This document shows, piece after piece, positions 12,609-18,953 of a DNA stretch of 64,000 nucleotides. The stretch is from Mycobacterium interjectum. GTDB lineage: Bacteria; Actinomycetota; Actinomycetes; Mycobacteriales; Mycobacteriaceae. Positions within the stretch are counted from its first letter, which is position 1, and each line of letters opens with the position of its first letter. Below the pieces are notes generated by a model. The model was not told where the DNA came from. It searched no databases and saw only the letters and a list, made by a program, of their open reading frames with translations. The position numbers and the translations under genes were made by a program. The stretch lies in NCBI GenBank assembly GCA_002102225.1, contig LQPB01000032.1, positions 62,001-126,000 of the forward strand, given 5' to 3'.

Positions 12609-12659
12609 CCGCGCCCAAATCCGCACTCTGAACGCACTTTCGAAGCCGTCAGCGCACAC
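12601..12659. repeat. Partial copy of an intergenic palindromic element
   Basis: TGCGCTGAC (12601-12609) and its inverted copy GTCAGCGCA (12648-12656) flank about 38 bases. The right half (12641-12659) matches the element at 38354-38373 except for a single-base gap. It lies between two convergent genes and contains both stop codons, so it may also limit read-through. Confidence 0.6.
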
Positions 12660-13896
12660 CCACCCTGTCCTCGGACCGCGGGGGCGGCGCGGGTTCCAGG
12701 CCGGGGGGCACCAAACGGGTCGGCACCAACGGCACCGCGGCCAAGGGAAACACCGCGCAAAGCGCCCAGGCCGCCGGATATTGGGCCGCCATGATCAGCG
12801 CGCCGAAGACCGGCGGCCCGGAGGCGGCGACGAGCCGCTGGGTGGTGTTCTGCACGCCCAGCGCGCGTCCGCTCCAGTAGGGCCCGGCCAACTCGGTGAT
12901 CGCCGTGGCCTCCAACCCGTTGTCGAGCACCGCGAGCACCGATACGGCGACCATCAGCAACACGTCGTAACCCGAGGCGTTGCCGTCGGTCAGGGCGAGC
13001 AGGAACAGCGCCGCCGCGGCAGCGATGGCGATGGTGCGGACCGGGCGCATCCGCGAGCCGACCCGATCCGACCAGCGGCCGACCGCGATTCGGCCCAGCG
13101 CTCCGAGCAATTGGGAGAACGTGATCAAACCGCCCGCGGCCGCCACCGACCAGCCGTGGTGATCCATCAGCCACACGAGCATGAACGTCGCGGTCACGGT
13201 CTGGGGCATCATCAACAGGCCGGCCACCGCGTGGATTCGCCACAGCACGAACGAGCCCCGATACGGGCTGGCCAGTTCGGCGTGGGCGGCCTCCCAGCGG
13301 GGTTTGCGGGGCGGATCAACGATTCCGATCGCGCTGGCGACCGCGGCCACCGTGCATATCACCGCGAGGAACATCAGCCCGCGGTGCGGGCCGCGTTCGG
13401 AGAGCTCCGGAATCATCAACGCGCCCAGGGCGATTCCCAACGGTTGTGAGGTCTGGCGGACGCCCATCGCCAGGCCGCGTTGGTGCGGCGGGAACCACGC
13501 GGACACCAACCGGCCGCCCGCCGCATTGCAACCCGCTGCGGCCATCCCGCCCATGAAGAGAAAGACGCCGACCATGAGCAGCGAATGCGCCGACGCCGCA
13601 GCGTAAGCCGCGGCCGCGGTGAGCAGGGAGCACGCCGTGAGCACAATCCGCTCGCCGACGCGGTCCAGCACATAGCCCCACAGAATCAGCGTGACGACCA
13701 TGCCCCAACTGGGCATCGATACCAGCAGGCCGGCCTCGGCCAGCGGAATGCCGCGGCGGGCCTGCAGCGAAGGGATAAGGAAAGCAACGCCATTGATGAA
13801 GAGAAAAGAGCTTGCCGTCACCCCCAACGAGATGGCCATGATCGACCATCGCGCCCCCGCGCCGAGTTCGAACGTGGTGTCCGTTTGCTTCAGCAT
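12649..13896 (-). CDS. Major facilitator superfamily transporter
   Basis: A 415-residue protein with about 12 predicted membrane helices. The loop between helices 2 and 3 (GYVLDRVGERIVL) carries the family signature and a related one (GRWSDRVGSRMRPV) recurs in the second half. Start MLKQTDTTFELGAGARWSIM. The substrate is unknown; helix 4 and 5 features (NAAGGRLVSAWFPPHQRGLAMG) resemble the organic-anion/oxalate-formate group. It stands alone, divergent from the COG4705 locus, and convergent with the acetyltransferase gene. Confidence 0.88.
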   Translation of the reverse strand: MLKQTDTTFELGAGARWSIMAISLGVTASSFLFINGVAFLIPSLQARRGIPLAEAGLLVSMPSWGMVVTLILWGYVLDRVGERIVLTACSLLTAAAAYAAASAHSLLMVGVFLFMGGMAAAGCNAAGGRLVSAWFPPHQRGLAMGVRQTSQPLGIALGALMIPELSERGPHRGLMFLAVICTVAAVASAIGIVDPPRKPRWEAAHAELASPYRGSFVLWRIHAVAGLLMMPQTVTATFMLVWLMDHHGWSVAAAGGLITFSQLLGALGRIAVGRWSDRVGSRMRPVRTIAIAAAAALFLLALTDGNASGYDVLLMVAVSVLAVLDNGLEATAITELAGPYWSGRALGVQNTTQRLVAASGPPVFGALIMAAQYPAAWALCAVFPLAAVPLVPTRLVPPGLEPAPPPRSEDRVGVR

Positions 13897-14082
13897 CCCC
13901 CCATGGTGACATCGTCAAAGCCCTGTAACTTATTGAATACTCAGGTAATTGCGATCCAGCTATCAAATCGAGTCATCGGCGTGATGTCGCTCGAATCCGA
14001 AATATGCTGACCGCCCGGGACTCTGGTGGCGAAACCGGTCCGCTCGCCGCACAGCTGAAACTTGGCCGCTACCCAGCAATGA
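13897..14082. other. Divergent intergenic region, relatively AT-rich
   Basis: About 190 bases between the MFS gene and the regulator box. Its left part is richer in A and T than its surroundings (for example ttattgaatactcagg) and must hold the MFS promoter. No gene or strong hairpin was found. Confidence 0.5.
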
Positions 14083-14101
14083 TCTCAGCGATCTCTCAGC
14101 G
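14083..14101 (+). promoter_or_regulatory. Predicted response-regulator site 1 (direct repeat)
   Basis: TCTCAGCG at 14083-14090 and again at 14094-14101, an 11-bp period that places both half-sites on the same DNA face, as in OmpR/PhoB-family operators. A -10-like TAGACA (14111-14116) follows after 9 bases and no -35 hexamer is present, as at activator-dependent promoters. Two further promoters in this locus repeat the layout exactly. Confidence 0.75.
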
Positions 14102-14115
14102 GGGCTCCCGTAGAC

Positions 14116-14934
14116 ATGAACAACAACCACACCGGAAGATCACTAACTGTGAATGACGTTGCGAAACATGCGCTGACCAAGGTACCGGCGGTCACGCTGG
14201 GCTTTTGGGTCATCAAGATCCTGGCGACGACGCTGGGCGAGACCGGCGGCGACACCGTCACGATGACGCTGAATTGGGGTTACCTGGCCGGCGTGGCACT
14301 TTTCGGCGTCGCGCTGATAGCGCTGGTCGCCGCGCAAATCCTCGCCCAGCGTTTCCACGCGAGTCTGTACTGGGCGACGATCGTCGCCTCGACGACGTTC
14401 GGCACGACGCTCGCCGATTTCGCCGACCGACAACTGGGCATCGGCTACACCGGGGGTTCGCTGCTGCTGCTGGCCTGCCTGGCGGCCACGTTGGGACTGT
14501 GGCGTTGGTCGCAGGGAACGGTGTCGGTGAACACCGTCTCGACGCCGAAGGTGGAGGCGTTCTACTGGGCGACGATCACGTTTTCGCAGACGCTGGGCAC
14601 CGCCCTTGGCGACTGGCTCGCCGACACCCGCGGAATCGGCTACGAACGCGGCGCGCTCGTGTTCGCCGCCGCCCTCGCCGCCGTCGTAGCCCTGTATTTC
14701 TGGACCTCGGTGTCGCGGGTCACCCTGTTCTGGGTCGCGTTCATCCTGACCCGGCCGCTCGGCGCGACGGTGGGCGATTTGCTGGACAAGCCCGTCGCCG
14801 ACGGCGGGCTAGCGCTGAGCCGCCCACTGGCTTCGGCGGTCATCGCGGCGGTCATCATCGCGTTGCTCGTCGTCCTGCCGCAGCGCCCCGGACGTCATCC
14901 CGGTCACGCGGAAGCCGCGACCGACGTAGCGTGA
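14116..14934 (+). CDS. COG4705 membrane protein, first copy
   Basis: A 272-residue integral membrane protein with about 8 helices built from four repeats of an aromatic-Trp / Gly-Asp signature: FWVIKILATTLGETGGD, YWATIVASTTFGTTLADF, YWATITFSQTLGTALGDWL and FWVAFILTRPLGATVGDLL. This matches the uncharacterised COG4705 family; function unknown. ATG 14116 falls inside the predicted -10 box, so GTG 14149 (VNDVAKHALTKVPAV), preceded by GGAAG, may be the real start. The response-regulator gene follows after 4 bases. A second family member lies just downstream of the regulator. Confidence 0.82.
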   Translation: MNNNHTGRSLTVNDVAKHALTKVPAVTLGFWVIKILATTLGETGGDTVTMTLNWGYLAGVALFGVALIALVAAQILAQRFHASLYWATIVASTTFGTTLADFADRQLGIGYTGGSLLLLACLAATLGLWRWSQGTVSVNTVSTPKVEAFYWATITFSQTLGTALGDWLADTRGIGYERGALVFAAALAAVVALYFWTSVSRVTLFWVAFILTRPLGATVGDLLDKPVADGGLALSRPLASAVIAAVIIALLVVLPQRPGRHPGHAEAATDVA

Positions 14935-14938
14935 CGAC

Positions 14939-15607
14939 ATGCGAGTCCTGATCGTCGAGGACGAGCCCCGCTTGTCGGCGACGTTGGCCATGGGGCTGAA
15001 GGCCGAGGGCTTCGTCGTCGTGGCCGTAAGCACTGGCGTCGAGGGGCTACACGAGGCGATGACGAGCAGATTTGACGTGGTGGTTCTCGACATCATGCTC
15101 CCCGGCCACAGCGGCTATGAGGTGCTGCGCCGGATGCGGACCCAGAACGTGTGGACGCCGGTGCTCATGCTGACCGCCAAGGACGGCGAGTACGACGAGA
15201 CGGATGCTTTCGACCTCGGGGCAGATGACTATCTGACCAAACCGTTTTCGTTTCGGGTGCTGGTGGCACGCCTGCGGGCGCTGGTGCGTCGCGGCGCGCC
15301 GGAGCGGCCGACGGTGTTGACCGCCGGGTCGCTGTTACTGGACCCGGCCCGGCACACGGTCCACCGCGGCTCGACCCCGATCGCCCTGACTCCGCGCGAG
15401 TATGGGCTGCTGGAGTTCCTCATGCGCAACACCGACGTGGTCGTGACGAAGGCCGAGATCTTGCGCAATGTCTGGGACGCGCATCACGACGGCCCCGACA
15501 ACGTTGTCGAGGTCTACGTGGGCTACGTGCGCCGCAAGATCGACGTTCCGTTCGGCACCAACACCATCGAGACGGTCCGGGGTGTCGGTTACCGATTGCT
15601 GGGCTGA
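14939..15607 (+). CDS. OmpR/PhoB-family response regulator
   Basis: A 222-residue regulator. Receiver domain: acidic pocket VEDEP (residues 6-10), phosphoacceptor Asp51 (VVLDIMLPG), Thr79 and Lys101 (LTKPFS). C-terminal winged helix from about residue 127 with LTPREYGLLEFLMRN and NVVEVYVGYVRRKID. It is probably co-transcribed with the COG4705 gene just upstream (4-base gap) and is predicted to bind the TCTCAGCG direct repeats. The likely partner kinase is encoded convergently at 16937-18358. The signal is unknown. Confidence 0.93.
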   Translation: MRVLIVEDEPRLSATLAMGLKAEGFVVVAVSTGVEGLHEAMTSRFDVVVLDIMLPGHSGYEVLRRMRTQNVWTPVLMLTAKDGEYDETDAFDLGADDYLTKPFSFRVLVARLRALVRRGAPERPTVLTAGSLLLDPARHTVHRGSTPIALTPREYGLLEFLMRNTDVVVTKAEILRNVWDAHHDGPDNVVEVYVGYVRRKIDVPFGTNTIETVRGVGYRLLG

Positions 15608-15633
15608 AGCCGGGCCCGCGTCCCCGGAGCGCT

Positions 15634-15652
15634 TCTCAGCGCCATCTCAGCG
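15634..15652 (+). promoter_or_regulatory. Predicted response-regulator site 2 (direct repeat)
   Basis: TCTCAGCG at 15634-15641 and 15645-15652, period 11. After 9 bases comes the -10 box TACGGT (15662-15667), and 7 bases later the GTG start at 15675. The geometry is identical to sites 1 and 3. Confidence 0.78.
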
Positions 15653-15661
15653 TTGGGCTTG

Positions 15662-15667
15662 TACGGT
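15662..15667 (+). promoter_or_regulatory. -10 box for the second COG4705 gene, leaderless
   Basis: TACGGT, ending 7 bases before GTG 15675. The missing -35 element is replaced by the regulator repeats immediately upstream. Confidence 0.65.
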
Positions 15668-15674
15668 CTGCCGC

Positions 15675-16925
15675 GTGACTGAGACAAGGCGATATGAGTC
15701 GCGTGAAACCCGGCTGGCGCTGAACAAAGTGCCCGCGGTGACAGTGTGGTTCTGGATCATCAAAATCCTGTGCACCACGGTCGGTGAGAGCTTCGCGGAC
15801 TGGATCAACGTCACGATGGGCGTGGGCCTGCATCGCACCGCGCTGATCTTCACGGCGGTGCTTGCCGCGGTCTTGGCGTGGCAGTTGCGCCTGAACCGCT
15901 ATGTGGCGTTCGTGTACTGGCTCAGCGTGGTCGTCTTCAGCGTCACCGGGACTCTCTACACCGACATCCTCACCGATGATCTGCGTGTTCCCCTCGCGCT
16001 GAGCACGAGCGTGTTCGCCCTCGCATTGGCGGTCGTCTTCGGTGTGTGGTTCACGCGGGAACGCACCCTGTCGATCCACAGCATTGTCACCCCGCGCAGG
16101 GAATTGTTTTATTGGCTTGCGGTGCTGGTCACTTTCGCGCTTGGTACCGCCGCCGGCGATTACACGCTGCAGGTGACTGGCTGGGGGCCAGGGGTCTCGG
16201 TGCTGCTGCCCGCCGGCATGATCCTGGCCATCGCGATCGGCTGGCGGATGGGCGCCAACGCCGTGCTGTCCTTCTGGCTTGCCTACATTTTGACCCGGCC
16301 GCTAGGCGCGAATCTCGGTGACTGGCTCGCGTCCCCGCGTGCCCGTCATGGGCTGGGACTCGGGACCGCCGCCACCAGTGCGATCTTCCTGATCGCAATC
16401 GTGGCCACCGTCGCCTACCTCACCGTCACTCGCGCCGACGTCATGGAAAGAGGCGGGCGAGGCCGCGCGCACGTCGCCACCGGGAATCCGGCGCGCGAAC
16501 GGGTCATGGTCGGCTACTACGTCGCCGTGGCCGCGACCGCGGCGGCGCTTCTTGTCTGGTCGGCCGCCCGGCCCCATGCCGTCATGGGCGGCGAGGAGGA
16601 ATCCGACACGACGGGAACCCCGCTGGCCGTCGCCCCGGGCCAGCTCGCCGCGCACTTCCCACCGGCCGAGATCGCGAAGTTCCACGCCATCGCTCAGTCG
16701 ACGCTGGACAAGGTGCGGGCGGGCGATCAAAACGGCGCTAAGGCACGAATCACCGACCTCGAACACGCCTGGGACGACGACGAATCCACCCTGCGGCCGA
16801 TGGACCAAAGCGCCTGGAAGGTCATCGACGGTCAAATCGACTCCGCCCTCAAGGCCGTGCGCACGCGTCATCCCGACCCGGCGGCAGAAACCCAGTCGCT
16901 GAACGCCATGCTGGCCGACCTTTAG
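15675..16925 (+). CDS. COG4705 membrane protein with C-terminal extracytoplasmic domain
   Basis: A 416-residue paralogue of the product of the gene at 14116. Residues about 15-245 carry the same four signatures: FWIIKILCTTVGESFADW, YWLSVVVFSVTGTLYTD, YWLAVLVTFALGTAAGD and FWLAYILTRPLGANLGDWL. It continues with a ninth membrane segment (VMVGYYVAVAATAAALLVW) and a soluble, mostly helical C-terminal domain of about 120 residues containing HAWDDDESTLRPMD and WKVIDGQIDSALKAVRTRHPD, which the first copy lacks. GTG 15675 is set by the leaderless promoter. Function unknown; it may sense or act in the envelope together with the two-component pair. Confidence 0.82.
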   Translation: MTETRRYESRETRLALNKVPAVTVWFWIIKILCTTVGESFADWINVTMGVGLHRTALIFTAVLAAVLAWQLRLNRYVAFVYWLSVVVFSVTGTLYTDILTDDLRVPLALSTSVFALALAVVFGVWFTRERTLSIHSIVTPRRELFYWLAVLVTFALGTAAGDYTLQVTGWGPGVSVLLPAGMILAIAIGWRMGANAVLSFWLAYILTRPLGANLGDWLASPRARHGLGLGTAATSAIFLIAIVATVAYLTVTRADVMERGGRGRAHVATGNPARERVMVGYYVAVAATAAALLVWSAARPHAVMGGEEESDTTGTPLAVAPGQLAAHFPPAEIAKFHAIAQSTLDKVRAGDQNGAKARITDLEHAWDDDESTLRPMDQSAWKVIDGQIDSALKAVRTRHPDPAAETQSLNAMLADL

Positions 16926-16936
16926 CGGCGGCCCCG

Positions 16937-18358
16937 TTAGCGGTTCGCGTGCAAGGGGAATGTCACGGTCATCGTGGTTCCGCCGCCGGGCCGGTCGCCG
17001 ATGGTGATCGTGCCGCCGTGGGCGCCCACAATCTCGGCGACGATCGCCAAGCCGAGGCCGGCGCCGCCGCCGCTGCGGGAGCGGTCGGAATCCAGGCGCA
17101 CGAAGCGTTCAAACACCCGGGTCCGTTCGGCCGGCGGGATGCCGGGGCCGTCGTCGCTGACGGTGAGTGTGGCCGCGGCATTGCGGCTGCCGACCTCGAT
17201 GGCGACGCACGAGTTCGCATGGCGGACAGCGTTATCCACGAGGTTGCGGATCATCCGGGAGATGGCCGCGGGGTCACCGGTCAGACGCGCCGGACGGATG
17301 TCGGTGTGGACCGCGCATCCCGCTTCACGCCGCGCGCGGGCGGCCTCGACCCCGGCGAGATCATCGAGGGACATCTCTTCGGTGTGCCGCAACAGATTTT
17401 GCTCGTCGGCGCGGGCGAGCAGGAACAGGTCCTCGATCAGCGTGCGCATGCGGTGCGCCTCGGGGAGCAAGGTGTCGATCGTCAACTCCGCGTTGAGCAG
17501 TTCGGGGTGGGCCTCGCCGACCTCCAACCCGGAGATGATGGTCGCCAGCGGGCTGCGCAGTTCATGAGAGGCGTCGCCAAGGAACCGTTGCTGCGCGCGA
17601 TGGCCGGCTTCGAGGCGCGACAGCATCTCGTTCATGGTTACCGCCAGGGCGGCGATCTCGTCGCGGCTGCTGGGTACCGGAACCCGTTCGGCCAGATCCG
17701 AAGTGGAGATTTCGGCCACCCTGCTGCGGATCGCGTCCACCGACTGCAGGGACCGGCGGACGAGCCAGTAGCTCGCGGCGCCCGCCACCGCGATGATGAT
17801 CGGGGCGCCGCAGGCCAACAGCAGCGCGACCGCCCACGCGGTCGCCTCGACCGCCTCGCTGCCCCCTCCGACAATCACCGTGTAATCACCGGACGGGGTT
17901 GCGACCCGCTGACCGCTGACGCGCATGTCGTCGTGGGGCATCACGTCATCCGGCAGGCCGCGGCGCAACCGGTAGCCGAACTGTGTCACCGGGACCATCG
18001 GTGTCTTCGGCGCGGATCCAGACCGCACCACCACCGTGCCGTCGGGCGCGATGACCTGAATCGCGACCACGCGCTGGTCGGTCGTCAGGAGGGCGCTGTC
18101 CACGTCGTTGACCGAATCTGTCCGCACGGCCTCCGCGATGGTGCGAACCCGACCCGCGGTCGCGTCGTCGACGCCCCCCAACAGCGTCCGGTACAGCAGC
18201 GCGTCCAGCCCCGCGCCGGCAAGGGTCAGCGCCAACAGCACCACGACCGCGGACACCGCGGCCGAGCGAGCGGAGATGCCCAAGCTTCGCCGAAACGGCC
18301 ACACGGCGGACCAGCGCACCCCCCGATTCTTGCAAGGCCCCGGCCGGGCGGGAAACAC
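16937..18358 (-). CDS. Sensor histidine kinase
   Basis: Membrane sensor kinase of up to 473 residues. One N-terminal membrane helix (about 32-50), an extracytoplasmic sensor region of about 120 residues, a second helix (about 173-199), HAMP, then the H-box GDASHELRSPLATI (His265), N-box MIRNLVDNAVRHA, DDGPGIP and GLGLAI. Domain order matches the family that pairs with OmpR-type regulators. The start is uncertain: GTG 18319 (VRWSAVWPFRR) would leave room for a promoter, whereas GTG 18358 nearly abuts the repeats. It is convergent with the second COG4705 gene and probably phosphorylates the adjacent regulator. Confidence 0.9.
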   Translation of the reverse strand: MFPARPGPCKNRGVRWSAVWPFRRSLGISARSAAVSAVVVLLALTLAGAGLDALLYRTLLGGVDDATAGRVRTIAEAVRTDSVNDVDSALLTTDQRVVAIQVIAPDGTVVVRSGSAPKTPMVPVTQFGYRLRRGLPDDVMPHDDMRVSGQRVATPSGDYTVIVGGGSEAVEATAWAVALLLACGAPIIIAVAGAASYWLVRRSLQSVDAIRSRVAEISTSDLAERVPVPSSRDEIAALAVTMNEMLSRLEAGHRAQQRFLGDASHELRSPLATIISGLEVGEAHPELLNAELTIDTLLPEAHRMRTLIEDLFLLARADEQNLLRHTEEMSLDDLAGVEAARARREAGCAVHTDIRPARLTGDPAAISRMIRNLVDNAVRHANSCVAIEVGSRNAAATLTVSDDGPGIPPAERTRVFERFVRLDSDRSRSGGGAGLGLAIVAEIVGAHGGTITIGDRPGGGTTMTVTFPLHANR

Positions 18359-18363
18359 CGCAG

Positions 18364-18393
18364 CTCAGCGGGCTTCTCAGCGGCTTCTCAGCG
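18364..18393 (+). promoter_or_regulatory. Predicted response-regulator site 3 (triple repeat)
   Basis: CTCAGCG at 18364-18370, 18376-18382 and 18387-18393. The last two read TCTCAGCG with the 11-bp period of sites 1 and 2. The -10 box TAGGCT (18403-18408) again follows after 9 bases. The site also lies in the divergent region before the kinase gene and could influence it. Confidence 0.78.
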
Positions 18394-18402
18394 ACCCGCT
18401 CG

Positions 18403-18408
18403 TAGGCT
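18403..18408 (+). promoter_or_regulatory. -10 box of the small-gene operon
   Basis: TAGGCT, ending 9 bases before ATG 18418, giving an almost leaderless message. Spacing to the regulator repeats equals that at the two COG4705 promoters. Confidence 0.6.
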
Positions 18409-18417
18409 GGCGCTGCA

Positions 18418-18732
18418 ATGAACGTCGAGGAATTGCGCCGAATACTCGCCGACCTTCCGGGCGAAATGCCCATCGCCGTTGAGGATTCCACGATGGGCTG
18501 GATGGGCAACGCAGCGCTCTATCTGGCGCCCGCGCACATCGACCGACGGGTCTCCGGCAACTATCTCTACGCCAGTCACGCCGACGGCGCCGACAACTGT
18601 CACGCGCTGCTGATCAGCAGCCTTCACCAATGCGACGAGAGGGTCGTGGACATCGGACCCGGGCCGGCGCGGCCGACGGTGATCGATGCGGACGACGCGG
18701 ACGTCGCCCTAGAGAGAGGCGGTCATGCCTGA
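18418..18732 (+). CDS. Small uncharacterised protein, first gene of predicted regulon operon
   Basis: A 104-residue soluble protein starting MNVEELRRILADLPGEMPIA, with VEDSTMGWMGNAALYLAPAHID in the middle. No signal peptide or membrane segment, and I do not recognise a characterised family. The N-terminus resembles short actinobacterial proteins of unknown function that begin with an EELRxxLADLP helix. The promoter carries the response-regulator repeats, and the 3' end overlaps the next gene by 8 bases, so it is expected to be induced together with the secreted peptide and the COG4705 proteins. Confidence 0.75.
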   Translation: MNVEELRRILADLPGEMPIAVEDSTMGWMGNAALYLAPAHIDRRVSGNYLYASHADGADNCHALLISSLHQCDERVVDIGPGPARPTVIDADDADVALERGGHA

Positions 18733-18949
18733 TTTACCCAGATTCGCCACCACGATGGTGGTCGGCGTTGCCATTGTCCTTGGCGCAGGTCTCTTCGGGT
18801 TGACACCGGCCGTAGCCGACCCGAGCGCGTTCAGCACCCTCAGCTGCAGCTGCCAACAGGCGGCTCCGGCCGGCAGCCCCGCCCGAAAGGAAGCGATCGC
18901 GCGCGGGATCCGGCAGGGTCTGTCGGACTTGCCGGCCGTGGCCGGGTAG
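18725..18949 (+). CDS. Small exported protein
   Basis: A 74-residue protein with a signal peptide (MPDLPRFATTMVVGVAIVLG, cut near PAVADP) leaving a mature chain of about 42 residues. The mature part has a CSC pair (LSCSCQQAAPAG) and a helical end SPARKEAIARGIRQGLSDLP. Its start overlaps the preceding gene by 8 bases, so both belong to one operon under the regulator box. Function unknown; similar small secreted proteins occur in many mycobacteria. Confidence 0.78.
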   Translation: MPDLPRFATTMVVGVAIVLGAGLFGLTPAVADPSAFSTLSCSCQQAAPAGSPARKEAIARGIRQGLSDLPAVAG

Positions 18950-18953
18950 CTCC

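Noticed and set aside
15468..15674. Extension of the second COG4705 frame upstream to an ATG inside the response regulator gene
   Set aside because: The added 69 residues are an out-of-frame reading of the regulator gene. The leaderless -10 box and conserved N-terminus put the start at GTG 15675.
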